Position numbers and translations under genes: made by a program. From JBBRHQ01 sp963781345 (GTDB lineage Bacteria; Actinomycetota; Thermoleophilia; Solirubrobacterales; 70-9): 14,261 nt of DNA. Positions within the stretch are counted from its first letter, which is position 1, and each line of letters starts with the position of its first letter. The notes under the pieces were generated by a model. That model was not told the DNA's origin. It saw nothing but the letters and a program-made list of their open reading frames with translations, and did no database searches. The DNA is taken from the NCBI GenBank assembly GCA_963781345.1, contig CAWAFQ010000004.1, positions 1 to 14,261 of the forward strand, given 5' to 3'. Below, piece after piece: positions 1-7,953 of the stretch.

Positions 1-4
1 GGTC

Positions 5-1350
5 TCAAACATGGGAGGCGGGCGCAGCAGCCGAGACGCCGTGGCACTGCTTCCACTTGCGCCCGCTGCCGCAGGTGCAGGGGTCGTTCCGCCCTCGCGC
101 GGCGTCCTGGGACGCGTATCGCTGCGGTGATCTCGGCCGGCGCGCGGCCCTGCTTCAGCAGGTCGCACATGATCCGCATCGGCTCGTCGACGTGATGGAA
201 GAAGACCTTGTAGCCGGGGCAGAGGTAGTTCAGCCCGGGCTCGCCGTCGGGGGTGGAGATGAACCGGTCCTTCGGGCATCCGCCGTGGCAGGCGAAGCGC
301 ACGTCGCAGTCGAGGCAGTACTGGGGCAGCGTGTCGCGCTTGTCGAGGCCGAACTGCCGCTGGCGCGGTGAGTCGACGAGCTCGAGCATGTGCTGTTCGG
401 CGATGTTGCCGAGCTTGTAGTCGGGCTCGACGAAGTGGTCGCAGCAGTAGAGGTCGCCGTTGTGCTCCAGCGCCAGCGCGTGGCCGCAGGTCTCGGAGTG
501 GATGCAGAGACTCGGCGGCTCTCCGCCCAGTTGGCCAGGGCGACGTCGAACATCTGCACGTACACCTCGCCGACATCGCGCCGCACCCACTCCTCGAAGA
601 CGTCGATCAGGAAGCGTCCGTACTGCTCGGCCGTGACCGAGCGCCCGGTGACGCGGCTTCCCTCCTGGACGTAGAGCGGCCGGTCGCGCCATGACGTCCA
701 GGGCACGGTGCCGTCCTCGGTCGCCTCCGCGACCCGCTCGATGATGGGGATGAACTGGACGAAGCGAGCGCCGCACTCGTCGCGAAGGAAGCGGTAGACC
801 TCGCGGCCGTGGTCGCCGTTGGCGGCGTGGATCGTGGTCAGCGCATTCCAGTCCGCACCCGCGGCTCGGAGGTGATCGAGGCCGCGCATCACCTGATCGA
901 AGGAGCCCCTTCCGCCCCTGGTGACCCGGTAGGCGTCGTGCATCTCCCTCGGCCCGTCGATCGAGATCCCGACCAGGAAGTCGTGCTCCTTGAAGAAGGC
1001 GGCCCATTCGGCGTCGAGCCGGGTGCCGTTCGTCTGGATCGTGTGCTGGGCCCGCTGGCCCGGCTGCAGGTAGCGCTCTGCGCAGCTCGACCGAGCGGCG
1101 GAAGAAGTCGAGGCCCATCAGCGTCGGCTCGCCGCCCTGCCAGGCGATCGTCACCTCGGGGACGCGGGAGTGCGCCTCGATCAGCTGTCGCAGGTACGTC
1201 TCGAGCGTGCTCTCGCGACATCCGGAAGCGGCAGTCCGGATAGAGCATCTCCTTCGAGAGGAAGAAGCAGTAGTCGCAGTCGAGGTTGCACTGCGCGCCC
1301 GTCGGCTTCGCCAGCAGGTGGAAGGCCGCAGGCGCATCCGGCGCGGTCAT
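5..1350 (-). CDS. Anaerobic sulfatase-maturating enzyme (radical SAM/SPASM) with C-terminal SEC-C motif; frameshifted
   Basis: A radical SAM enzyme expected to oxidise the active-site Cys (or Ser) of a sulfatase to formylglycine in the cytoplasm. The N-terminus has the cluster motif CNLDCDYCFF (CX3CX2C, residues 21-28). Further segments in other frames read TIAWQGGEPTLMGLDFF, GISIDGPREMHDAYR and FVQFIPIIERV, all typical of the family. The SPASM part follows with Cys-rich stretches LCIHSETCGHALALE, DLYCCDHF, YCLDCDVRFACHGGCPKDRF and LNYLCPGYK. The last residues, RNDPCTCGSGRKWKQCH, are a SEC-C zinc motif, an extension beyond the roughly 370-400 aa usual core. The frame changes about four times (near 1215, 1075, 520 and 115), so the gene is broken as read. 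Intact length would be about 445 aa. It begins 45 nt after the DUF1269-like gene and only a weak SD is visible. The sulfatase in the same operon is the obvious substrate. Family assignment is firm; whether the breaks are real is not. Confidence 0.88.
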
Positions 1351-1395
1351 GTTCGATGCGGTCGCTGGAACTCTGCCCTCGACCAGCGGCTCCCG

Positions 1396-1910
1396 TCAGG
1401 CGTCCCCTTCGGCCATCTTCTGCTGAGCGTCGGCCAGCGCGCCTTTCAGCGCCTCGAACGTGGCTGCCCTCGGCCTCGCCGACGGTCTTCTGCACGGCCC
1501 GCGTCACGGCGGGCTCGACCTTGTCGGCCTCGGAGTGCGAGTAGGCGACGATCAGGCCGGCGCCGCCGAGCGGGATCGTCTCGCCCGCCTGCTCCCCGAT
1601 CTTGCCGGCGATCTTGTGGTGAAGCAGACCGCCGGCGCCGGCGCCCATCGCGGCGCCGATCGCGGTGGCGGCGAGCAGCGGCGGGGCGAACAGCCCGACT
1701 GCGAAGCCGACGGCGCCGAGGCCCGCGGCCCCCTCGCGAACCATGTGGTCGGTCTCCTCGACCGACGAGCTTGCCCTCGAGGTCCTTGCTGACGAGGGCG
1801 GCGCCCTGCAGGTGCCCGCCGCAGTCGCGGACCGCGTTGTAGTCCTCCTCGGCGGCCTCCTTCGACAGGTAGCCGCCGATCAGGACGTCGATCGTGTCAT
1901 GCAGCTTCAT
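1396..1910 (-). CDS. DUF1269-like small membrane protein; two frameshifts
   Basis: The protein starts MKLHDTIDVLIGGYLSKEAA, has a predicted alpha/beta N-terminal part, then a glycine-rich hydrophobic stretch (GAAGLGAVGFAVGLFAPPLL, then AIGAAMGAGAGGLL). A further alpha/beta part follows (IPLGGAGLIVAYSHSEADKV), ending ATFEALKGALADAQQKMAEG. This layout matches the DUF1269/GSP17M-like family, whose function is not established. Continuity needs a shift near 1768 (one extra G in GTCGGTCGAG) and another near 1465. Reconstructed length is about 170 aa. The ATG at 1910 is preceded by GAGGAGG (1916-1922) at good spacing. It lies 27 nt after the sulfatase stop and 45 nt before the maturase start, so it is probably co-transcribed with both. 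A role in envelope stress or in sulfatase function is only a guess from position. Confidence 0.72.
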
Positions 1911-1937
1911 CGGAACCTCCTCGCAACCGCATCCATC

Positions 1938-4351
1938 TCAGGCCGTCAGCGCATGCGCCGTGTGCCCGTGGTGGACGGTCTTGTGCAGCTCGTGCTTCTC
2001 CTCGCGCCGACGGGTGCGGCTTGACGTCGAACACGACCTTCTTGATCGTCGCCGGTGAAGGCGAACGGCTTGCGGTCCTCGTAGGAGAGGTCGACGACGC
2101 CGCCGTTGTCGCGGCCGATGTCCATCCCGGCATAGCCCGAGAAGCGGATCGGGACCGTGTGCTCCATCTTGCCCTCACCGACCGGCCGGTCGTCGATGAA
2201 CAGCGTGACCTCGCCGCCGGTGGCCGGCTTCGCCGAGTCGGCGGCGAACTCCATCCGCACCGTCACCTCTCCCTCGGGCAGCGGCTCCTCGGCCTGCTGG
2301 CGGAAGACGAAGACGCCCATCATCGAGTAGGTGTGGGTCAGCTTGCCGCCGTCGACGAAGAGCGAGAAGCCGCCCATGTGATCGGCCTCGGCGACGATCA
2401 CGCCCTCGGCGCCGCCCGGCGGGATCACGAGGTCGGCGCTGATCGAGTAGGAGTGGTTGTAGATCCGCGGGATCATGCCCGAGAGGACGTTCTGGACATC
2501 GCCGCGATACTCGTACTTGGCGATCTCGGGGAGCGGCGGCAGCATGCCGAAGAACCCCGCCAGCGGGGCCATCAGCGGCAGCACGTTGTACTTCTCGGCC
2601 TCCTGCCAGAAGAGCTCCTTCAGCTCCTGCACCTTCTCGGGGTGCTCCGCGGCGAGATCGTTCGCCTGGGTGAAGTCGTCGGGCAGGTAGTAGAGCTCGG
2701 TGGGGTCGGCGTCGGGGTCCCAGGCGCCCGGGGCGTAGGGCTTCAGGGCGTCGGGCGTCAGGACCCATGGGATGCGCGCGGTCCTCATCGAGAGCCACCA
2801 GCCGTCCTTGTACATCGAGCGGTTGCCGATCGTCTCGAAGTACTGCTGGGTGTGGCGCTCGGGAGCGTCGGCGTCGGTCAGCGAATCGGCGAACGTCACG
2901 CCGTGCATCGGCTGCTGCTCGATCCCGTCGATGTGCGTCGGCATCGGTATGCCCGCGATGTCGAGGATCGTCGGGCCGATGTCGATGACGTGGGTGAAGT
3001 GCGTCCTCAGCGCGCCGTCTTCGGAGATCCGCTCGGGCCAGTGGACGACGAGCGGGTTGCGCGTGCCGCCGAGGTGCGAGCCCACCTGCTTTCCCCACTT
3101 GAACGGGGTGTTGCCGGCCCACGCCCAGGCGGCCGAGTAGTGGGGCGCCATCATCTGGTTGCCCCAGGCCTCGATGCCGCCGTAGCGCTCGGCGAGCTGC
3201 AGCTGCATCTCGTCGGTCAGCGGGATTCCGTTCTGCATCGTCAGCTCGTTGAAGGAGCCGGTGATCGTGCCCTCCATGCTGGCGCCGTTGTCGCCCCAGA
3301 TCCAGAGCACGAGCGTGTTGTCGAGCTCGCCCAGCTCGTCGATCGCGTCGATCACGCGGCCGACGTTGTAGTCGGCGTTCTCGGAGTAGCCCGCGTAGAC
3401 CTCCATCTGGCGGGCGTAGTAGGCCTTGAGCTTGTCCGGGACGTCGTCCCAGGCGGGGAACGCATCGTCGCGCGGCGTCAGCTCGGCGTCGGCGGGGATC
3501 ACGCCGAGCTCCTTCTGCCTGGCGAACGTCTCCTCGCGCAGCTTGTCCCAGCCCTGGTCGAACTTGCCCTTGTACTTCGCGGCCCACTCCTCGGAAACGT
3601 GGTGCGGAGCATGGCTGCAGCCGGTGGAGAAGTAGGCGAAGAACGGCTTCTTGGCGTCCTGCCCGCGGATCGCGTGCAGCCACTCGATCGTCTTGTCGGC
3701 CATGTCGTCGGGCAGGTAGTAGGGGTTCTCCTCGTCGTCGAAGGCGGCGGGGGTGCCGATGATCTTCTGGTTCTCGGTCAGGCACGGGTCCCACTGCCCC
3801 GAGCCGCCGCCGAGGAACCCGTAGAAGTAGTCGAACCCCCAGCCGACGGGCCAGCGGTCGAAGGGGCCGGCGGGGCCCTGCTGGCCGTCAGGCGTCAGGT
3901 GCCACTTGCCGAACGCGGCGGTGCTGTAGCCGTTGTCGCGCAGGATCCTCGGGAACGGCACGCAGTCGTCGGGAACGAACGCCGTGTAGCCGGGGAACCC
4001 GGTCGAGAACTCGCCGACCGAGCCAAATCCGACCGCGTGGCTGTTGCGGCCCGTCAGGAGCGCCGCCCGCGTCGGCGAGCAGAGCGCCGTGACGTGGAAG
4101 CGGTTGTAGCGGATGCCCTCCTTCGCCATCCGCGTGTAGTTCGGCGTGTCGATCGGCCCCCCGAAGGTCCCGGCGTTGCCGAAGCCGGCATCGTCGATCA
4201 GGACCAGCAGGACGTTGGGCGCGCCGTCGGGAGCATCGACGTGGCCGATCAAATCCCAGTCCGGCTGCGAGCCCTCGAGCGTCCTGTTGGCCACGCCGCT
4301 GAACGGCTGCCGGCGGATCGGAAGTTTGCTTCGATCAGGCTGGCTCATCAT
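1938..4351 (-). CDS. Arylsulfatase, Cys-type formylglycine-dependent (about 800 aa)
   Basis: A sulfate-ester hydrolase of the alkaline-phosphatase superfamily. The metal ligands are seen in NVLLVLIDDAGFGNAG (Asp pair at residues 53-54). The activation motif is CSPTRAALLTGR, with Cys 91 as the residue to be converted to formylglycine. Later come GKWHLTP, STGCSHAPHH, the metal motif WGDNGAS and FKWGKQVGSHLGGTRNPLVV, all standard for large bacterial arylsulfatases. No signal peptide is evident, so it is probably cytoplasmic. About 2.3 kb is open without interruption. Near the C-terminus two shifts (about 2050 and 2000-2015) hide the likely true end: TIKKVVFDVKPH continues into EEKHELHKTVHHGHTAHAL and stops at 1938. 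As read, the first frame stops at 1946. Two consecutive ATGs start the ORF. GGAGGT at 4354-4359 is 2 nt from the first and 5 nt from the second, so the start at 4348 is somewhat more likely. First gene of the sulfatase operon. Substrate is not predictable. Confidence 0.95.
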
Positions 4352-4353
4352 CT

Positions 4354-4359
4354 ACCTCC
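4354..4359 (-). promoter_or_regulatory. Shine-Dalgarno of the arylsulfatase
   Basis: GGAGGT on the minus strand, a perfect SD core. Its spacing (2 nt to the ATG at 4351, 5 nt to the ATG at 4348) favours the second of the two start codons. Confidence 0.7.
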
Positions 4360-4402
4360 GATTCCTGGGGCGGCCGAGAGACGCTGCAAGGTCCGAGCAG
4401 GG

Positions 4403-4431
4403 ACTCTATCCCACCGATTTGGGTGGGTCAA
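4403..4431 (-). promoter_or_regulatory. Sigma-70-type promoter of the sulfatase operon
   Basis: On the minus strand TTGACC (4426-4431) is followed after exactly 17 nt by TAGAGT (4403-4408). Both are close to the housekeeping consensus. The predicted transcript would begin near 4396 and have a leader of about 45 nt before the sulfatase start, containing the SD. Transcription has not been shown. Confidence 0.55.
4410..4427. promoter_or_regulatory. Inverted repeat in the sulfatase promoter, possible operator
   Basis: CCCACC, spacer GATTTG, GGTGGG: a perfect 6-bp inverted repeat with a 6-nt spacer. It fills the space between the -35 and -10 boxes, where a repressor would block the polymerase. 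The regulator is not encoded in this window, as far as can be seen. Confidence 0.4.
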
Positions 4432-4597
4432 CGACGTTCCCACCCGCGCGCCTGAGTGCGCCGCGTGGGTTAGTCAATGATCCGCCGCTTAGGCAGCCAG
4501 TCGCTCCACTATCCGTGCGTCACCGTGAGAGACGAATCGGGCCCCCGCTACGAACCCGCGACGCCTCGCCAAGTCCGCGGCATCATTTTTCTGACCG

Positions 4598-4659
4598 GAT
4601 GCATCGTCCGATCTGTCCAGATCGTCCCGTCTCGTGGACGATGGGGACGCGGGGGACGC
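4598..4659 (+). repeat. 62-nt hairpin repeat, copy 1
   Basis: Runs from GATGCATCG to GGGGGACGC and is closely matched by 7614-7674. It contains the inverted repeat ATCGTCC (4621-4627) / GGACGAT (4636-4642) around an 8-nt loop CGTCTCGT, followed by a GGGGACGC / GGGGGACGC run. The stem is identical in both copies while the loop differs. No protein gene is associated with it. Confidence 0.7.
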
Positions 4660-4661
4660 GT

Positions 4662-4736
4662 AGGGACACATAGAGCACCAACGTCACTCGGCTGGGGGCC
4701 GAGCGGTCGCTGGTTCAAATCTAGTCGCCCCTACTA
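4662..4736 (+). pseudogene. Decayed tRNA, tRNA-Pro(GGG)-like
   Basis: The 3' two-thirds folds as a tRNA. The anticodon stem is CTCGG/CCGAG (4687-4691, 4699-4703) around a 7-nt loop CTGGGGG, which reads anticodon GGG with U33 and G37. A 5-nt variable loop CGGTC follows. The T-arm is GCTGG-TTCAAAT-CTAGT (4709-4725), with two G-T wobbles. Then comes the acceptor strand CGCCCCT with A as discriminator. The 5' strand AGGGACA (4662-4668) pairs at only 5 of 7 positions (two A-C mismatches) and no proper D-arm forms. The first base pair A-T also departs from the C1-G72 usual in bacterial tRNA-Pro. I read it as a remnant, possibly left by integration or rearrangement at a tRNA gene. A functional tRNA damaged by assembly error is possible. 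Confidence 0.45.
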
Positions 4737-4739
4737 CTC

Positions 4740-4766
4740 GGAAGCCCGCTTGGGAAGCGGGTTTCC
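4740..4766 (+). terminator. 12-bp hairpin after the tRNA-like sequence
   Basis: GGAAGCCCGCTT pairs with AAGCGGGTTTCC across a 3-nt GGG loop, with a single G-T pair. Position and form are those of hairpins that follow tRNA genes. The T-tract after it is weak, so it may be a stable processing hairpin rather than a strong intrinsic terminator. Confidence 0.5.
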
Positions 4767-4962
4767 GGCGTTTGGGTCCCTTCGGCGGGCAGTTCTTGAG
4801 CGCTTCGTGGTACCGGCCACGGCTGCTGCGCGAGGCACGATGCAACGCCCGCACATGACGCGCCGGGCTGAGCTGGCTCTCCGCGCGGCAGACGGGCCAG
4901 TCAAGATCACGCTCGGGCAAATTGGCGGTGGTACGGTTGGTTCAGCGACCGACGGGGGAGAG

Positions 4963-5025
4963 ATGCTCAGAGGGCGATCGAGTAGGCGCGTGCGAGAAGC
5001 CGGCCGACGAGCGCCGGCACGGTGA
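4963..5025 (+). CDS. Possible 20-aa upstream ORF overlapping the PD40-hydrolase start
   Basis: An ATG at 4963, preceded by GGGGGAGAG, opens a 20-codon, arginine-rich frame (MLRGRSSRRVREAGRR...). Its TGA overlaps the GTG start of the next gene in the arrangement GTGA. It could couple translation to the next gene. Alternatively, an indel here could make it the true N-terminus of that protein. There is no other support. Confidence 0.2.
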   Translation: MLRGRSSRRVREAGRRAPAR

Positions 5026-7551
5026 GTACCCGCCTTGCGGTGGTGATTTCTTGCATCGCGTTCGGGGTCGCGAGCACGGCCGCGCCCCGCGCCCACGCGG
5101 CCTTTCCCGGTGAGAACGGCAAGATCGCCTTCACCAGCTTCCGCGACGGCAACTTCGAGATCTACGTCATGAACGCCGACGGCTCCGGGCCAGATCAACC
5201 TCACCAACAACGCGGCGATCGACGCCGACCCCGCCTGGTCGCCCGACGGCACCCGGATCGCCTTCACCAGCGACCGCGACGGCAACGCCGAGATCTACGT
5301 CATGAACGCCGACGGCTCCGGCCAGACCCGGCTCACCAACAACGCGGCGGCCGACGACGGACCCCGCCTGGTCGCCCGACGGCACCCGGATCGCCTTCGC
5401 AGCCGACCGCGACGGCAACGACGAGATCTACGTCATGAACGCCGACGGCTCCGGCCAGACCAACCTGACCAACAACGCGGCGCCGACGATCGACCCGCCT
5501 GGTCGCCCGACGGCACCGCAGATCGCCTTCGCGAGCGACCGCGACGGCAACGTCGAGATCTACGTCATGAACGCCAACGGCACCGGCCAGACCCGCCTCA
5601 CCAACAACACGGCGGCCGACACTCGCGCCCGCCTGGTCGCCCGACGGCACCCAGATCGCCTTCGCGCAGCGACCGCGACGGCAACGCCGAGATCTACGTC
5701 ATGAACGCCGACGGCTCCGGGCCAGGCTCAGGCTCACCAACAACGCGGCGGGCGACGGCCTCGCCCGCCTGGTCGCCCGACGGCACCCGGATCGCCTTCA
5801 AGAGCGACCGCGACGGCAACGACGAGATCTACGTCATGAACGCCGACGGCACGGGCCAGACCAACCTCACCAGCAACGCGGCGGTCGACTACTCGCCGGA
5901 CTGGCAACCACTCCCCTCCGAACCGATCATCTTCGTCCACGGCTTCGTCGGCTCCAAGATCTTCTGCGGCGCCCAGGAGCTCTGGCCCAACCTCCGAAAC
6001 CACGTCTCGCCGCGATGAACCTCAAACGCGACGGGCGCACCAACGCGGGCTGCGCCTCGGCCGGCCCGAGCGGCCCGGCCAGCTGTTCGAGACCGCGCTG
6101 GGTTCCGACGTCTACAAATCCACCATCGACTTCCTACGCTCCGCCTCCGCCGACGTCCACCTCTACGCCTGGGACTGGCGCAAAAACCCCGAGGAAGCGG
6201 TCGCCGGGCTCGATGCCCTGGTCGACCAGGTAAAGCCCCCCAACGGCAAGGTCGTGCTGATGGCCCACTCGGCGGGGGGACTTGGTGGTTCGCTCCTATG
6301 TCGAGGACCCTGGCAGGGCGGCCAAGATCTCGCGGGCCCTCACCGTCGCCACGCCCTATTGGGCTCGCCCAAGTCGCTGTTTCCCTTCCTCTACGGGGTC
6401 GAGTCGCCAGACGTCTCGACCCTCGACCTTCTTCTGAAAAACGACGAGTTCAAGGACTTCGCTCGCTTCCTGCAGGGCATGTTCTTCCTCTGGCCCTCGG
6501 CTCGCTACGGCGGTTGGCTCTCGATCGAGGGCGAGCCGAGCCCGCTCAAAACCAAAGCCCTGCTCGACTTCGTCGAAGACCAGGGAGGAAATCGCTCGCT
6601 TCTGAGCCACCGCGCTCGGCGCCCACGCTGCGCGCCTCGACGCGCTGCGCACCAACGGCATCGACTACCAGACCGTGGTCGGCTCCGGTCTACACACGAT
6701 CGGTGCGGTCGAGATCAAGGACACCCCGCTGCTGAGCCGCGACCTGGGCCGAGGTGGACTGGGTAAACGGCGACGGCACCGTGCCGCTTAAGTCGGCGCG
6801 CGCGGCGACCACGGTGCGCCAGCATTTCGTCTGCGGCGTCTCGCACGTGCCGCTGCCCGGCAACTCCACGGTGGACCTGCGCGTGAGTGATTTCCTGCTC
6901 ACCGGCGATCCTGTCAACGACGACGACTTCCCCGCCAGCGGCCGTCTCTGCGACCCCGAAGGTTTCGCGCTCTCGATCTTCTCGCTGCCCGGCACGCTGT
7001 TTCGCTCCTCGGCTGCGGGCGCCACGACCTCCACCGCGGGCGCCTTCAGCATCGAGGAAGCCGAGCAGCAGGGCCTGATCGAAGCTCTCGACACGGGCTC
7101 CCAAGTAGAGGCGGCCACCAGCACCACCGACCCGCTCACCCTCGCCCTGAAATCCGGAGGCGGAGGCACTGCCCTGCGGATCGCCCCGATGAAGAACGGC
7201 AAGAAGGGCAAGGCCAGCGTCTACGGTCCTCTGAAGTCGGGCGGGCTGACGATCGAGCTCGGCTCCTCGGCGGCGGTCAAGCTCGGGGGCAAGAAGGTCA
7301 ATGGGCGCCCAGACGACACCCGGCGGCCGAAGACGCTCGTCAGCGTGCGCAGGAAAGGCAGGCGCGCCACGCTGCGTTTCAAGGTGCGCGACGCCTCGCC
7401 GACCACCACCTTCGTCAAGGTCGGCAAGCGCACCCGCAAGGTCAAGAGAACGCTGAGGCTGTCCGCCACGGAACTGCGCAAGGGCGTCATCGTCCAGAGC
7501 ATCGACGCCTTCGGCAACGCCGAGCGGCGAGAAAGTCAGGGCGGGCGTTAG
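5022..7551 (+). CDS. Secreted PD40/TolB-type beta-propeller fused to LCAT/PGAP1-like serine hydrolase; heavily frameshifted
   Basis: Begins at GTG with a good signal peptide (MSTRLAVVISCIAFGVASTA..., likely cleaved after AHA, residue 26). Six repeats follow, each like NLTNNAA..PAWSPDGTRIAF and SDRDGNAEIYVMNADGSGQT, the PD40/TolB propeller signature. From about 5920 the sequence becomes an alpha/beta hydrolase: EPIIFVHGFVGSKIF near the oxyanion hole, VVLMAHSAGG with the nucleophile Ser (about 6254-6285), VNGDGTVPLKS with the likely catalytic Asp (about 6763-6795), and CGVSHVPLPG with the likely His (about 6832-6860). GDGTVP is typical of LCAT-like acyltransferases/lipases. The last roughly 260 codons (6754-7551) are one intact frame ending in a basic beta-rich region (RRATLRFKVRDASPTT). 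At least ten frame changes occur between 5185 and 6760. Intact length would be about 840 aa. It is probably an exported lipase/acyltransferase. The substrate, and whether the propeller binds it, are unknown. Confidence 0.75.
5160..5870 (+). repeat. Coding tandem repeats, six PD40 units
   Basis: The phrase ATCTACGTCATGAACGCC begins at 5160, 5293, 5426, 5558, 5692 and 5827 (5558 reads GTCATGAACGCCAAC at its end). Spacings are 133, 133, 132, 134 and 135 nt. The natural unit is 132 nt (44 codons), so the excess bases mark indels directly. DNA identity between units is high, which suggests recent expansion or gene conversion. Confidence 0.85.
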
Positions 7552-7594
7552 CGCGCCCACAGCGACCCACGCGGCGCCTAGCCGAGAACCCTCG

Positions 7595-7613
7595 TGGTAC
7601 CACTTTGGTACCA
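7595..7613. terminator. Twin palindrome between convergent genes
   Basis: TGGTACCA, CTT, TGGTACCA: an 8-bp self-complementary sequence present twice, 3 nt apart, so the pair can fold as an 8-bp hairpin in either transcript. It lies 44 nt after the hydrolase stop and just before the second hairpin repeat, between converging genes. A bidirectional terminator or a protein-binding site are both possible. Confidence 0.35.
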
Positions 7614-7674
7614 GATGCATCGTCGATTTGTCCAGATCGTCCCGCCACGGGGACGATGGGGACGCGGGGGACGC
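7614..7674 (+). repeat. 62-nt hairpin repeat, copy 2
   Basis: Same element as 4598-4659, one base shorter. The stem ATCGTCC (7636-7642) / GGACGAT (7651-7657) is conserved around a different 8-nt loop, CGCCACGG. It ends exactly at the stop codon of the SHOCT gene (7675-7677). Here it could act as a terminator for converging transcripts. Confidence 0.7.
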
Positions 7675-7944
7675 CTACGACTCCCTCAACGCCTCGCGGC
7701 GTTCCTTGTATTCGTCGACGGTGATCGATCCCTCGGCGAACCGCCGGTCGAGTATCTGAAGCGGAGTCAAAGCCTCGGACCCACTCGCTCTGAAGTTGTC
7801 CAGCCCGCCGCGTGCCAGCCAAACGATCAAGACGATGACCAATACCCAGAACAAACCCATGCCGACCATCATCACGATCCCCCACCCTCCGTCCATGTGG
7901 TCCCAGCCCATGTCGGCCAGAACAGGTAGCGCGCGCAGTCTCAT
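7675..7944 (-). CDS. SHOCT-domain protein with one membrane segment
   Basis: 89 aa, intact. An N-terminal Gly/Met/Trp-rich part (MGWDHMDGGWG) leads into one transmembrane helix (GLFWVLVIVLIVWLARGG, about residues 29-47). A C-terminal SHOCT module follows (LTPLQILDRRFAEGSITVDE, then YKERREAL, about residues 60-87). SHOCT is a short helical motif found at the end of many small bacterial membrane proteins and is thought to aid oligomerisation. The ATG at 7944 lies 9 nt after the stop of the upstream gene (7954), which suggests translational coupling. Met 12 is an alternative start. Neither has a strong SD. Third gene of the CDF operon. Confidence 0.85.
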   Translation of the reverse strand: MRLRALPVLADMGWDHMDGGWGIVMMVGMGLFWVLVIVLIVWLARGGLDNFRASGSEALTPLQILDRRFAEGSITVDEYKERREALRES

Positions 7945-7953
7945 GCGACAAGC

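Larger units (their letters stand above)
4432..5021. other. Intergenic region without a convincing protein gene
   Basis: Between the divergent sulfatase and PD40-hydrolase genes. It holds the first hairpin repeat (4598-4659), the tRNA-like remnant (4662-4736) and a strong hairpin (4740-4766). Open frames crossing it are arginine-rich, show no family features, and one simply reads the tRNA-like sequence on the other strand. Nothing was recognised in 4432-4597 or 4767-4950. Confidence 0.6.

Noticed and set aside
2175..3794. A 539-aa minus-strand frame inside the sulfatase.
   Set aside because: Arginine-rich out-of-frame reading of the sulfatase, without any recognisable motif.
2021..4480. An 819-aa open frame on the plus strand opposite the sulfatase.
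   Set aside because: It is the antisense shadow of a clear sulfatase in GC-rich DNA: low-complexity Val/Asp/Arg-rich sequence, no domain, no SD. All family motifs lie on the minus strand.
4535..4590. A possible tRNA T-arm on the minus strand (GCGGGTTCGTAGCGGG).
   Set aside because: The stem strands do not pair, and no anticodon arm or acceptor is found around it.
4684..4920. A 78-aa minus-strand frame ending in ATRFEPATARPPAE.
   Set aside because: This is a typical false translation from the strand opposite a tRNA-like sequence.
4477..5025. A 182-aa plus-strand frame leading into the PD40-hydrolase gene.
   Set aside because: It reads through the repeat, the tRNA remnant and the terminator-like hairpin. 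Composition is Arg/Gly-rich and no homology features are seen.
5160..5870. Regular direct repeats that might be a CRISPR array or non-coding satellite.
   Set aside because: The period is about 132 nt, the units differ at codon level and translate to PD40 blades; there are no short repeats with unique spacers.
7594..7929. A 111-aa plus-strand frame starting MVPLWYQMHRR.
   Set aside because: It runs through the hairpin repeat and then antisense to the SHOCT gene, with no SD and no family features.
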